Assembly: GCA_035525375.1 (NCBI GenBank)
Contig: DATLEI010000016.1
Coordinates: 1 to 23,695, forward strand
DNA length: 23,695 bases
Direction of reading: 5' to 3'
DNA from: JALZBN01 sp035525375
GTDB taxonomy: Bacteria; Actinomycetota; Acidimicrobiia; Acidimicrobiales; AC-14
Shown: in pieces, positions 8,173 through 15,766 of the stretch
How the letters are laid out: the number at the start of each line of letters is the position of its first letter
How positions within the stretch are numbered: position 1 is the stretch's first letter
Program-made: the position numbers and the translations under genes
Notes under the pieces: model-generated
Seen by the model: only the letters and a program-made list of their open reading frames with translations
Databases searched by the model: none
Told to the model about the DNA's origin: nothing

Positions 8173-8852
8173 CTGACGAAGTGACAGAGCACGGCCCCCT
8201 CGCCCTTGTCGGCGGATGCGAGTGGCGCGAGGGGTGCACGTTCGACGCGGCCCTGCTCGCCGAGAGTGGCACGACCGAGGTGCTTGTCATCCCGACGGCT
8301 GCTGCTTACGAGCATGCCGAACGCCGGGTCGCCGACGCAGAGCGCTACTTCGCCGAACTCGGCGCTTCGGTGGAGGGGCTGATGGTGTTGCACAGGCGCG
8401 AGGCGGAGCTGGAGTCGAACGCCGAGATCGTGCGCGAGAGCCGCTTCATCTATCTCTCCGGCGGCTCGCCCATGCACCTCCGGTCGGTGCTCAAGGATTC
8501 GCCCTTGTGGGAGGCGTTGGTCGCCGCGTGGCGGGACGGCGCCGTACTGGCCGGGTCAGCGGCTGGCGCCATGGTGTTGTGCGACCCGATGGTCGACCAG
8601 CGCGGCGGCGCGTTCACCCTCGGCCTAGGCCTGTTGCCGAGGATGGCGCTGATCCCGCATCACGACACCTGGTCGACCGAGAAGGCGAAGCGCACGATCA
8701 CGCTTGCGCCGCCCAAGCTTCCGATCGTGGCCATCGACGAACAGACCGCGCTCATTCGCCGCCCCGACAAGTCATGGGTGGTCGAGGGCGCGGGCAAGGC
8801 GGTCGTCTTTCTCGACGGCAACGAAGCCGGGATCTGGGCCCTCCCCCGCTAG
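8169..8852 (+). CDS. S51 peptidase/cyanophycinase-like (type 1 glutamine amidotransferase-like) protein, nucleophile altered
   Basis: The 227-aa product has the alpha/beta fold of the S51/cyanophycinase and type 1 glutamine amidotransferase-like group: LALVGGCEW at the start, VLVIPTAAA, FIYLSGGSPMHL, then AVLAGSAAGAMVL, followed by LGLLPRMALIPHHDTW. In this group the nucleophile sits in a G-x-S-A-G-A elbow; here the elbow reads G-S-A-A-G-A, with Ala at the nucleophile position. It may be inactive or use a shifted Ser. The TTG start at 8169 overlaps the previous stop (TTGA) and has AAAGG 8 bases upstream; GTG 8181 is an alternative. It ends 30 bases before a convergent cyclophilin; only a weak GC-rich inverted repeat (8861-8865/8877-8881) lies between. 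Confidence 0.75.
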   Translation: MTDEVTEHGPLALVGGCEWREGCTFDAALLAESGTTEVLVIPTAAAYEHAERRVADAERYFAELGASVEGLMVLHRREAELESNAEIVRESRFIYLSGGSPMHLRSVLKDSPLWEALVAAWRDGAVLAGSAAGAMVLCDPMVDQRGGAFTLGLGLLPRMALIPHHDTWSTEKAKRTITLAPPKLPIVAIDEQTALIRRPDKSWVVEGAGKAVVFLDGNEAGIWALPR

Positions 8853-8882
8853 CTCCACCTGCCCCCCGCCGGGCCTGGGGCC

Positions 8883-9434
8883 TTAGCTCTCGGCGATTGC
8901 CACTGACTCGATGACTACCTTCTCCTTGGGCGCGCCGCTCGGAGAGCCGACCGCCTCGATAGCGGCAACCACCTCGAGGCCGGCGACGACCTTGCCGAAG
9001 AGTGAGTATTGCGGCGGCAGGCCCATGCCGGAGGGGCCACTGACGATGAAGAACTGGCTGCCATTGGTGTTGGGTCCCGCGTTGGCCATGGCCAGCGAGC
9101 CCATCTCGTAGCGACCGGGCTTGGGCAACTCGTCCTCGAACCGGTACCCGGGCCCGCCCCGCCCCGTCCCCTCGGGATCGCCGCCCTGGAGCATGAAGCC
9201 CGGAATCACCCGGTGGAAGCCGACGCCGTCGTAGTAGTGGTAGCGAGCCAGCACAACGAAGTTGTTGACCGTCTTGGGCGCGCCGGACGGATCAAGGGCG
9301 ATCGTCATGGTGCCCTTCGACGTGACCATGGTCGCCGTGTACGTCTTCGACGGGTCGATGCACATGGGCGGCGCGCCGTCGAAGCGCTGCTTCTTGGGGC
9401 TCGAGCCATCGACCTCGGGGCATTCGGTCGTCAT
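8883..9434 (-). CDS. cyclophilin-type peptidyl-prolyl cis-trans isomerase (cytosolic)
   Basis: Cyclophilin that catalyses cis-trans isomerisation of Xaa-Pro bonds. The 183-aa product lacks a signal or membrane segment. Typical features: GTMTIALDP, TVNNFVVLARYHYYDGVGFHRVIPGFMLQGGDP with the catalytic Arg in FHRVIP, LAMANAGPNTNGSQFFIVSG and QYSLFGKVVAGLEVV. ATG 9434 lies 4 bases after the stop of the upstream paralogue, with AAGGAG (9443-9448) as ribosome binding site inside that gene's end. The pair is therefore co-transcribed and arose by duplication. Confidence 0.93.
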   Translation of the reverse strand: MTTECPEVDGSSPKKQRFDGAPPMCIDPSKTYTATMVTSKGTMTIALDPSGAPKTVNNFVVLARYHYYDGVGFHRVIPGFMLQGGDPEGTGRGGPGYRFEDELPKPGRYEMGSLAMANAGPNTNGSQFFIVSGPSGMGLPPQYSLFGKVVAGLEVVAAIEAVGSPSGAPKEKVVIESVAIAES

Positions 9435-9438
9435 CTGA

Positions 9439-10182
9439 TCAGGACTCCTTAATGGTCATGGATTCGATCGTCACTGGTTCACGCGGGGTGTTTGGCGCAC
9501 TCGGGGTGCCGAGAGCGTCGATCTTGGTCACGACGTCGAGTCCTTCGGTGACCTGCCCGAACAGGGAGTACTGCGGTGGAAGGACCTCTCCTTGTGGACC
9601 ACTGATGACGAAGAACTGGCTGCCGTTGGTGTTGGGCCCCGAGTTGGCCATCGCCAGCGACCCGACCTTGTACTCGCCCGCTTGTGGCAACTCGTCGTTG
9701 AACTTGTAGCCGGGACCACCCGAGCCGTCGCCAGCGGGGTCGCCACCCTGGAGCACGAACCCGGGGACGACCCGATGAAAGTTGAGGCAGTCGTAGTAGT
9801 GGTTGCGGGCGAGGAAGACAAAGTTGTTGACCGTGTTCAGTGCCTTCTTGGGATCGAGTTGAGCAACCATCGTTCCCTGGTTCGTCTTGATCTCTGCGGT
9901 GTACGTCTTCGCCGGGTCGATGCCGATCGGCGGCGACGTCGGGTAGGTGCGCTGGGGCGGCTTCGCCTGCGGACACCCGCCGGCGCCGGCGTCGGCCGCC
10001 ACCTTCTTGTCGTCGCGACTACTGCCCCCGCTGACAACGGCGACGACGCCGAGCACGAGCAGGATGATGAGAAACACGGCGACGCCAATGGCCCGCCGGC
10101 GCGTCGATCGGCGCCGCGCCGCCACCATTGCCGCCTGCCGGGCGCGTGAGCTGCGCTGTCGTTGACGCTTCGGGGCAGGCAT
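9439..10182 (-). CDS. membrane-anchored cyclophilin-type peptidyl-prolyl isomerase
   Basis: Second cyclophilin (247 aa), first gene of the pair. The N-terminus is strongly basic (MPAPKRQRQRSSRARQAA), followed by one hydrophobic helix at about residues 33-52 (IGVAVFLIILLVLGVVAVVS), a linker, and a complete cyclophilin domain (LNFHRVVPGFVLQGGDP, MANSGPNTNGSQFFVIS, QYSLFGQVTEGLDVV). The domain should face the cell exterior, suggesting a role in folding exported proteins. ATG 10182 is preferred; GTG 10191 is an in-frame alternative. An AGG lies about 10 bases upstream. The gene is divergent from the aspartokinase gene; the shared region (10183-10291) has no promoter I can name with confidence. 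Confidence 0.92.
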   Translation of the reverse strand: MPAPKRQRQRSSRARQAAMVAARRRSTRRRAIGVAVFLIILLVLGVVAVVSGGSSRDDKKVAADAGAGGCPQAKPPQRTYPTSPPIGIDPAKTYTAEIKTNQGTMVAQLDPKKALNTVNNFVFLARNHYYDCLNFHRVVPGFVLQGGDPAGDGSGGPGYKFNDELPQAGEYKVGSLAMANSGPNTNGSQFFVISGPQGEVLPPQYSLFGQVTEGLDVVTKIDALGTPSAPNTPREPVTIESMTIKES

Positions 10183-10291
10183 GGACCGCACAACCTATAT
10201 CCCGCCCGTGCCACTTGAGGTGGCGAGTATCCTCGACTTCCACCGTGCATCTCGCCCAAACGGCCGCTCGCGTCCCGCTGCCCGCCCGACG

Positions 10292-11542
10292 GTGAGCCTC
10301 GTCGTCCAGAAGTACGGGGGCACCTCCGTGGATGGTCCCGACCGGATGCGCGCCGTCGCCGACCACGTGGTCAAGACGCGCGCCGAGGGGCACGACGTCG
10401 TCGTGGTCGTAAGCGCGATGGGAAAGACGACCGACGAGCTGCTGAAGCTGGCGCGTGACGTATCGCCGTCGCCGCCAGGGCGCGAGCTCGATATGTTGCA
10501 GACCGCGGGCGAGCGCATCTCCATGGCGCTGCTGTGCATGGCCATTTGGCACAAGGGCATGGCGTCGACATCGTTCACCGGGAGCCAGGCCGGCATCGTC
10601 ACCGACGCCGCCCACGGGCGGGCCAAGATCCTCGAGATCCGCGCCGACCGAATTCGCGATGCGTTGTCGCAAGGGCAGATCGTCGTCGTAGCCGGGTTCC
10701 AGGGCGTGTCGCAGACGTCAAACGAAGTAACGACCCTTGGCCGGGGCGGCTCCGACACGACCGCGGTTGCCCTCGCGGCCGCTCTCGATGCCGATGTCTG
10801 CGAGATCTACACCGACGTGTCCGGCATCTTCAGTGCCGACCCCCGCGTCGTCGCCGACGCCCGGCTGCTGCCTTCGGTGACGTACGAGGAGATGCTCGAA
10901 ATGGCCGCAACGGGTGGCCGCGTGCTGGCGCTGCGTTCAGTCGAGTTCGCCCGGAACCACGGAGTCCCGGTTCATGTGCGGTCGAGTTTCACGTGGGAAC
11001 CGGGTACGTGGGTCACCGACGACACTGACATCAACTCTGAGGAGGCACCGGTGGAGCAGGCCATCATCTCGGCAGTCACGCACGACGTGTCGGAGGCGAA
11101 GGTCACGATCGAGAGCGTTCCCGACCGACCCGGCATCGCGGCGCGCCTGTTCCGGGCGCTCGCCGACCATGGGGTCAATGTGGACATGATCGTGCAGAAC
11201 GTCTCGGTCAACGGCGCGACCGACATCTCCTTCACCATGCCGATGGCCGATCTACACGCCGGACTGCGGGTCACCGAGGCACTATCGGCCGACATCGGTG
11301 CCGGGAAGGTGACGCATGACTCCGAGATTGGCAGGGTGAGCCTGGTCGGCGCGGGGATGAAGACCCATCCCGGTGTAGCGGCGGCCATGTTCGAGGCGCT
11401 GGCCAAGGAAAACGTCAACATCGAGATGATCTCCACCTCGTCGATTCGCATCAGTTGCGTGGTCCACGCCGCCGACGTCGAACGCGCCGTGCGGGTACTG
11501 CACTCGACCTTCGACCTCGACGCCGAGCCCGCGGCGGGATGA
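10292..11542 (+). CDS. lysC: aspartate kinase
   Basis: Phosphorylates aspartate, the first step to lysine, threonine, methionine and diaminopimelate. The 416-aa product from GTG 10292 begins VSLVVQKYGGTSV, the canonical start of this family. The frame is open back to 10181 but the extra residues are not family-like. Seen: the kinase core with KYGGTS (7-12), SAMGKTTDELL, TLGRGGSDTTAVALAAAL and YTDVSGIFSADPR, then two ACT domains (KVTIESVPDRPGIAARLF and VSLVGAGMKTHPGVAAAMF), which usually bind Lys/Thr for feedback control. An internal beta-subunit start is visible. The next gene is the next enzyme of the pathway. Confidence 0.95.
   Translation: MSLVVQKYGGTSVDGPDRMRAVADHVVKTRAEGHDVVVVVSAMGKTTDELLKLARDVSPSPPGRELDMLQTAGERISMALLCMAIWHKGMASTSFTGSQAGIVTDAAHGRAKILEIRADRIRDALSQGQIVVVAGFQGVSQTSNEVTTLGRGGSDTTAVALAAALDADVCEIYTDVSGIFSADPRVVADARLLPSVTYEEMLEMAATGGRVLALRSVEFARNHGVPVHVRSSFTWEPGTWVTDDTDINSEEAPVEQAIISAVTHDVSEAKVTIESVPDRPGIAARLFRALADHGVNVDMIVQNVSVNGATDISFTMPMADLHAGLRVTEALSADIGAGKVTHDSEIGRVSLVGAGMKTHPGVAAAMFEALAKENVNIEMISTSSIRISCVVHAADVERAVRVLHSTFDLDAEPAAG
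11051..11542 (+). other. lysC: internal start for aspartokinase beta subunit (ACT domains only)
   Basis: In-frame GTG at 11051 (codon 254 of lysC), preceded by GAGGAGG at 11039-11045, would give a 163-aa protein beginning VEQAIISAVTHDVSEAKVT and containing only the two ACT domains. Corynebacterium and Bacillus lysC genes are known to make such a beta subunit from an internal start at this place to form an alpha2beta2 enzyme. The SD is better than that of the full-length start, which supports real use. Confidence 0.7.
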
Positions 11543-11558
11543 CGGTACGGTTGTCGTC

Positions 11559-12581
11559 GTGAGAATCGGCATTGTTGGCGCGACAGGGTTGGTCGGCGGT
11601 CTCATCCGCACCATGCTCGACGAGCGCCGTTTCCCCGTTTCGGAGCTGCGGCTGTTCGCATCGGCGCGCTCTGCCGGTCGGCGAATCCAGTGGGCCGACA
11701 CCGAAGTCGTGGTGGAGGACGCCGCCGAGGCCGACTTCTCCGGCCTCGACATCGCCTTGTTTGCCGCCGGCGCGACTCTCTCCCGTTCGTTGGCGCCACG
11801 CGTGGCCGAAGCCGGCGCCGTCGTCGTCGACAATTCGTCGGCGTGGCGAATGGATCCCGATGTGCCACTCGTTGTTGCCGAGGTCAATCCCGGCGCGCTC
11901 GACTCCATCCCCAAGGGCATTGTCGCCAACCCCAACTGCACGACGATGGTCGGCATGCCGGTGCTGAAGCCTCTACACGACGACGCTGGCCTTCGGCGCA
12001 TCGTGGTCAGCACCTATCAGGCTGTGTCCGGCGCCGCCCGCAAGGGTATTGACGAGCTCCACGAGCAAGTGGTGAAGGTGGGCGACCGCTCCGCTGACCT
12101 GGCGATGTCGGGATCCAGTGTCGAGTTCCCGCCCTCCGATGCCTTCGCCGGCCCGATCGCCTTCAATGTGCTGCCGGTCGCGGGGACGTTCGTCGACGAT
12201 GAGACCAACGAGGAGCACAAGTTCCGCGACGAGAGCCGCAAGATCCTCGACATCCCGGAACTCGCCGTCATGTGTACGTGTGTCCGGGTTCCCGTCTACA
12301 GCGGCCACTCCCTGTCGCTCAACGTCGAGTTCGACAACCCCATCTCCGCGGCTCGCGCCACCGAGCTGCTCACTGACGCGCCGGGCGTGCAGCTCATTGA
12401 CGTCCCCACCCCCCTCGCCGCCGCCGGTAGCGACCCGTGCTTTGTCGGGCGGATCCGTCAAGACGCCGACTCCGACAAGGCGCTGGCGCTCTTCGTGAGT
12501 GGCGACAATCTCCGTAAGGGGGCGGCGCTCAACGCCGTGCAAATAGCCGAGGCGCTCGCGGACAGGGTCATTACCAGATGA
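11559..12581 (+). CDS. asd: aspartate-semialdehyde dehydrogenase
   Basis: NADPH-dependent reduction of aspartyl phosphate to aspartate semialdehyde, directly after aspartokinase in the pathway. The 340-aa product has the Rossmann start MRIGIVGATGLVGGLI, DNSSAWRMDPDVPLVVAEVN, the active-site Cys in NPNCTTM (C127), STYQAVSGAARKGIDEL, and the catalytic His in VPVYSGHSLSLNVEF (H250). Start GTG 11559 lies 16 bases after lysC; no clear SD. The stop overlaps the next start (ATGA), so the small membrane protein is translated from the same message. Confidence 0.95.
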   Translation: MRIGIVGATGLVGGLIRTMLDERRFPVSELRLFASARSAGRRIQWADTEVVVEDAAEADFSGLDIALFAAGATLSRSLAPRVAEAGAVVVDNSSAWRMDPDVPLVVAEVNPGALDSIPKGIVANPNCTTMVGMPVLKPLHDDAGLRRIVVSTYQAVSGAARKGIDELHEQVVKVGDRSADLAMSGSSVEFPPSDAFAGPIAFNVLPVAGTFVDDETNEEHKFRDESRKILDIPELAVMCTCVRVPVYSGHSLSLNVEFDNPISAARATELLTDAPGVQLIDVPTPLAAAGSDPCFVGRIRQDADSDKALALFVSGDNLRKGAALNAVQIAEALADRVITR

Positions 12582-13021
12582 GTAAACAGCAGCGCATCGT
12601 CTCGATAGGCGTGCTCGTCGTGCTCCTGCTGGCCGTGGGCTGGACCCTTTTGCCGTTCCGGTTCGCCGACGCCGTCGACTGTGGACCGCCGCTGCTCGGG
12701 GCCAAGCCGGGTCATTTCGACGACCAGGGTCGCGGGCTCATCAACCCCAAACGTGACTGCCACAACACGGCCAAGAGCCGGCTCACGTTCGCCGCTGTGG
12801 CCTCTTTGATAGCGGTCGTCACCGGCGCGGCAACGATCGCTCTTCAGCCAGTCAGCCGCTTCTGTATCTCGGGCGATCACGAGAATTGCCCGGAGTGGTG
12901 GCTGGCCGCGTTAGGTCCGTTTGGTGAAACACTTTCGTGTCAGTGCAGTTGCCACGTGGGCCACATGGCGCCGGCCCCTCCCGGCCCAGCAGCCCCTCCG
13001 GGGCCTCCGCCCTCGACCTAG
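12578..13021 (+). CDS. small membrane protein with Cys/His-rich segment, unknown function
   Basis: I do not recognise this 147-aa protein. It has two hydrophobic helices, about residues 8-25 and 70-88, with a short loop between them carrying two Cys (VDCGPPLLG, RDCHNTAKS). A Cys/His-rich segment follows (FCISGDHENCPEWW, then SCQCSCHVGH), and the tail is Pro-rich. The Cys/His pattern suggests metal binding or disulfides, but no family is claimed. The ATG overlaps the asd stop by 4 bases. The stop codon shares CTAG with the stop of the convergent gene. Confidence 0.7.
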   Translation: MSKQQRIVSIGVLVVLLLAVGWTLLPFRFADAVDCGPPLLGAKPGHFDDQGRGLINPKRDCHNTAKSRLTFAAVASLIAVVTGAATIALQPVSRFCISGDHENCPEWWLAALGPFGETLSCQCSCHVGHMAPAPPGPAAPPGPPPST

Positions 13022-13944
13022 ACGGCGCGACCGCAGCGAGGCGCCGTCGTCCAGGGTTGGAAGCCACGCTCGGATTGAAGTTGCAGCGCCATCGCGTCTT
13101 GTAGGGCAGGAGATGCATCACCAGCAGTACCGGTCTGACCCAGGGCGTGCCACGTTTCGTCCGTGAATTGGTACGCGCCGCCGCCCGGAGATGAGTAGTT
13201 GTTGCCTGACTCCAATTGACGGATGCAATCCCAGATGCCACCCGGTGCCTCGCCACCGCCGAGAACGGGAGCCGGGCCTTTGGCCGCGACGACGATCGGC
13301 TTGCGCGCCGCCGCGTCCCGGCGCGCCTGCTCTGCGGCCACGAGGCTGGCGAGTTCACCCTTGACCTGGCGCAGGTTGGCATCCTGCTTCGCGAACGCCT
13401 GCTCGAGCGCCCGCTTGTCGGACTGGAGCGCCTCGGCCTCCGCCCGCGCCTTTGCCTCCGCTGTTTCCAGGTCTGCCCGTCTGGCATCGAGGTCCTCACG
13501 GGCGGCCTTGAGCTGGTCCACGATATTGCGCTCCAACCCGTTCACGATGTCGAGGTAGAAGCGGCGGGCTACGACGTCTTCGCCGCCATGGCTGCGCCAG
13601 AGGTTGGAGAGCCGGAAGAGCGAGCCTCCGAGTGCATACGCGTCCTGGGCGTGGCGGACCAGGCGCTGGCGGGTCTCGCTCTGGAGCCGGGTGGCTTCAT
13701 CGAGTTGATGGCGGGCTTCAACGAGCGCTTCTTGGTGCGTCTCCAACTCCGCCTGCGCCCTGCGATAGCGGCTGTCGAGCGTGCGGATCCGCTGCGCCTG
13801 CCCGTCGAGGTCCGACGCCAGGCGCGCCGCCTGCTCCTGTTTTTCGCTCACTGGAGACGCGGGGGCAGTGGTCGCCCCCGTTACGAGGAGGACCATAGCT
13901 ACGCCCAGGACAAGAAAGGGCCGGTGTCGGAGTCGTGCAATCAA
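13018..13944 (-). CDS. secreted coiled-coil protein with transglycosylase-like (Rpf-type) domain
   Basis: The 308-aa product starts with a signal peptide (hydrophobic LVLGVAMVLLVTGATTAPAS, about residues 11-30). A long coiled coil follows (about 33-215, rich in Glu/Ala/Arg heptads), then a C-terminal domain GIWDCIRQLESGNNYSS...GGGAYQFTDETWHALG, which matches the transglycosylase-like/Rpf domain with its catalytic Glu in QLESG and a disulfide pair (WDC...PRCG). A coiled coil plus a wall hydrolase domain suggests a secreted, controlled peptidoglycan-cleaving enzyme. The start is TTG 13944 (weak). TTGACA at 13975-13970 could be a -35, but the -10 is poor. It converges with the previous gene, sharing CTAG as both stop codons. 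Confidence 0.82.
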   Translation of the reverse strand: MIARLRHRPFLVLGVAMVLLVTGATTAPASPVSEKQEQAARLASDLDGQAQRIRTLDSRYRRAQAELETHQEALVEARHQLDEATRLQSETRQRLVRHAQDAYALGGSLFRLSNLWRSHGGEDVVARRFYLDIVNGLERNIVDQLKAAREDLDARRADLETAEAKARAEAEALQSDKRALEQAFAKQDANLRQVKGELASLVAAEQARRDAAARKPIVVAAKGPAPVLGGGEAPGGIWDCIRQLESGNNYSSPGGGAYQFTDETWHALGQTGTAGDASPALQDAMALQLQSERGFQPWTTAPRCGRAV

Positions 13945-14062
13945 TCGGTAGTCGCCGCCGTGGATTGCGTGTCAACGTTCTCTACCCGCCGCTACGGGAG
14001 CCGTGACGGAGAGCTGCGGACGACCCGAACGCTAGTGAGCACTGCCGCGCCGAGGCAAGCTG

Positions 14063-14449
14063 CTAGCCCTGCTGGAGCACCGACAACACGTTGCCCGCCG
14101 GGTCGCGGAACCACGCGACCTGCGGGCCGTTGGTGCGCATGATTCCCTTCTCGTCGGTCTTGAGCTCCCCCTCGTCGTAGATCTCGAAGTCGACCCCCCG
14201 GTCGGCGAGGGCATCGACCGCCGTGTCGATGTCGTCGACGGGAAAGTTGAGGACGGTGAAGGTCGCCGGCGTATGGTCGGGCTTGGCGTAGATCATCACC
14301 CTGCCGCCGCCAGCGACCGACACGTTCAGGAGCTCCTCCATGTCGGGATTCTCGGACACCTCCAGACCGAGCGTCTCGCCGTAGAACCTCTTGGCCGCTT
14401 CCCGATCGTCAACCGAAAAGCTGCTGAATGCCTGGGTGTCCCTGAACAT
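14063..14449 (-). CDS. VOC/glyoxalase-bleomycin resistance superfamily protein
   Basis: A 128-aa single VOC domain with two beta-alpha-beta-beta-beta units: AFSSFSVDDREAAKRFYGETLGLEV near the start, then VLNFPVDDIDTAVDALADRGVDF, and WFRDPAGNVLSVLQ at the end. The substrate is unknown. ATG 14449 has a strong GAGGAGG (14456-14462) 6 bases upstream. Farther upstream lies CGATGAG-N16-CGTC, identical in design to the sites before the divergent sigma-factor gene and the STAS gene, so it is probably controlled by that sigma factor. Confidence 0.88.
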   Translation of the reverse strand: MFRDTQAFSSFSVDDREAAKRFYGETLGLEVSENPDMEELLNVSVAGGGRVMIYAKPDHTPATFTVLNFPVDDIDTAVDALADRGVDFEIYDEGELKTDEKGIMRTNGPQVAWFRDPAGNVLSVLQQG

Positions 14450-14483
14450 GCGGTTCCTCCTCAGTAGTGAAGTCTTCAGCTAT

Positions 14484-14510
14484 GACGGCGCGGCACGCGC
14501 CGACTCATCG
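14484..14510 (-). promoter_or_regulatory. candidate ECF-sigma promoter of the VOC gene
   Basis: Read on the minus strand: CGATGAG (14510-14504), 16 bases, CGTC (14487-14484). The start codon is 34 bases further on. The CGTC -10 type is common for ECF promoters, and the same spacing occurs at the sigma gene. Confidence 0.6.
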
Positions 14511-14534
14511 TCCCACTACCGATGAGTTCGGCGC
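14497..14534. repeat. inverted repeat between the VOC and sigma genes
   Basis: Left arm 14497-14510 and right arm 14520-14534 pair over 14 bp with one bulged base, around a 9-base spacer. The symmetry arises because the two divergent promoters carry the same CGATGAGT(T)CGGCGC sequence in opposite directions. It could also serve as an operator. Confidence 0.7.
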
Positions 14535-14546
14535 GCCGGTGACGTC
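14520..14546 (+). promoter_or_regulatory. candidate autoregulatory ECF-sigma promoter of the sigma gene
   Basis: CGATGAG (14520-14526), 16 bases, CGTC (14543-14546). A transcript starting about 8 bases later would begin at ATG 14555, giving a leaderless message. The stretch 14520-14538 is an exact 19-bp match, in inverted orientation, to 15775-15793 before the STAS gene. Confidence 0.65.
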
Positions 14547-14554
14547 CAAGCCGT

Positions 14555-15538
14555 ATGTCCATAGACTGTTCTCCCGTGGCAACCGACACGACAACCATCG
14601 AGGCCGAGCTCGAGTCTCATCGTCGAGAGCTGACGGGTTATTGCTACCGGATGCTCGGCTCCGGCTTCGAAGCTGAGGATGCGGTGCAGGAAACCATGGT
14701 GCGGGCGTGGCGCGGCATGGATGCCTTCGAGGGCCGCTCGGCCTTGCGGTCATGGCTTTACCGAATTGCCACCAACGTCTGTCTTGACATGGCGCAAGGC
14801 CCCCAGCGCCGGGCGCGGCCAATGGACTTGGGACCCTCATCGCCGGCCGATTCAGCACTGACACCCCTCCCCGAGAACACCTGGATTTCCCCCGTGCAAG
14901 ACGCCCACGTGCTGGCCGCTGCGGCCGACCCGGCCGAGCTCGCCGCCCAACGGGAATCAATTCGGCTGGCGTTCGTTGCCGCCCTGCAGCACCTGCCGCC
15001 CCGGCAGCGCGCCGTGCTCATCTTGCGCGAGGTGTTGCGTTGGCAGGCCAGCGAAGTAGCCGAGCTACTCGACACGAGTGTCGCTTCGGTGAACAGCGCG
15101 CTGCAGCGAGCACGGGCCACTCTCGCCGACGCCGATCTGGACGCGCCGGGCACGACAACGATGGATCCTGAGCAGCGGGAGATCCTGGCCCGCTACGTCG
15201 AGGCCTTCGAGCGCTACGACATCAACTCGCTGGTGTCGCTCATCCATGAGGACGCCACGTTCTCGATGCCGCCGTTTGCCCTGTGGCTGCGGGGCACCGA
15301 CGAGATCGCCAAGTTCTACGTCGGCCAGGGCATCGGTTGCCGGGGCTCGCGCCTCATCGCGACCGAGGCCAACGGTTGCACTGCCTTCGGCGCGTACAAG
15401 CCGGCCGGGAACGGAATGCTCGAACCCTGGGCCATTCAGGTCATCGAGGTGTCAGCGGGTCGGATCACCGGGCTCCACCATTTCATCGACCCTGAGCTGT
15501 TCACTGCGTTCGGTCTGCCGGCGCGCCTCGAGCAGTAG
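14555..15538 (+). CDS. ECF-type sigma-70 factor with C-terminal SnoaL-like domain (SigG/TIGR02960-like)
   Basis: RNA polymerase sigma factor (327 aa). Region 2: LTGYCYRMLGSGFEAEDAVQETMVRAWR then SALRSWLYRIATNVCLD. Region 4: LPPRQRAVLILREVLRWQASEVAELLDTSVASVNSALQRARATL. The last 120 residues (from about EQREILARYVEAFERYD) form a SnoaL/NTF2-like domain, as in SigG-like and ECF41-like factors, where the extension tunes activity in place of a classical anti-sigma factor. I used ATG 14555, which fits a leaderless transcript from the upstream site; GTG 14576 also gives a family-like N-terminus and a second possible promoter (GTGACG-N17-TAGACT) would serve it. The 3' end overlaps the convergent STAS gene by 87 bases. 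Confidence 0.9.
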   Translation: MSIDCSPVATDTTTIEAELESHRRELTGYCYRMLGSGFEAEDAVQETMVRAWRGMDAFEGRSALRSWLYRIATNVCLDMAQGPQRRARPMDLGPSSPADSALTPLPENTWISPVQDAHVLAAAADPAELAAQRESIRLAFVAALQHLPPRQRAVLILREVLRWQASEVAELLDTSVASVNSALQRARATLADADLDAPGTTTMDPEQREILARYVEAFERYDINSLVSLIHEDATFSMPPFALWLRGTDEIAKFYVGQGIGCRGSRLIATEANGCTAFGAYKPAGNGMLEPWAIQVIEVSAGRITGLHHFIDPELFTAFGLPARLEQ

Positions 15539-15763
15539 CTCGCGAAGTCCCGAGAACTCGAGCAACCGGCAGAGCTCCTCGGACGGGTGCCGAACCTGGA
15601 CGCAGAGGCCGATCCGGCGCGCCGCCAGTTGCATCCGGGCCAGGCTCTCAACCGTTGACAGGTCGGGGCGTGCCACGAGATCGAGCGGCCACGTGGCCAC
15701 CTCGGTGGTGCCGTCGAGGGCAACGACAATCGTCTCAAACCCGTCACCACCTTCCACGTGCAT
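15452..15763 (-). CDS. STAS-like protein overlapping the sigma-factor gene
   Basis: A 103-aa product whose core (FETIVVALDGTTEVATWPLDLVARPDLSTVESLARMQLAARRIGLCVQVRHPSEELCRLLEFSGLREL) has the pattern of small actinobacterial STAS/anti-sigma-antagonist-like proteins: a beta strand, a helix with ARMQLAARR, and the C-terminal LCRLLEFSGL. Its last 28 codons run antisense through the 3' end of the sigma gene, giving an acidic/Arg tail (ARRQTERSEQLRVDEMVEP). ATG 15763 has GGAG 5 bases upstream; GTG 15757 would be leaderless from the candidate promoter. A role in controlling the neighbouring sigma factor is inferred from the context. Confidence 0.75.
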   Translation of the reverse strand: MHVEGGDGFETIVVALDGTTEVATWPLDLVARPDLSTVESLARMQLAARRIGLCVQVRHPSEELCRLLEFSGLRELLLEARRQTERSEQLRVDEMVEPGDPTR

Positions 15764-15766
15764 CAA

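Noticed and set aside
8861..8881. GC-rich inverted repeat between convergent genes as terminator
   Set aside because: Only 5 bp with an 11-base loop and no U-tract; too weak to list.
14539..14567. Housekeeping-type promoter GTGACG-N17-TAGACT before the sigma gene
   Set aside because: Plausible by itself, but the CGATGAG-N16-CGTC pattern recurs at three genes and explains more; not listed separately.
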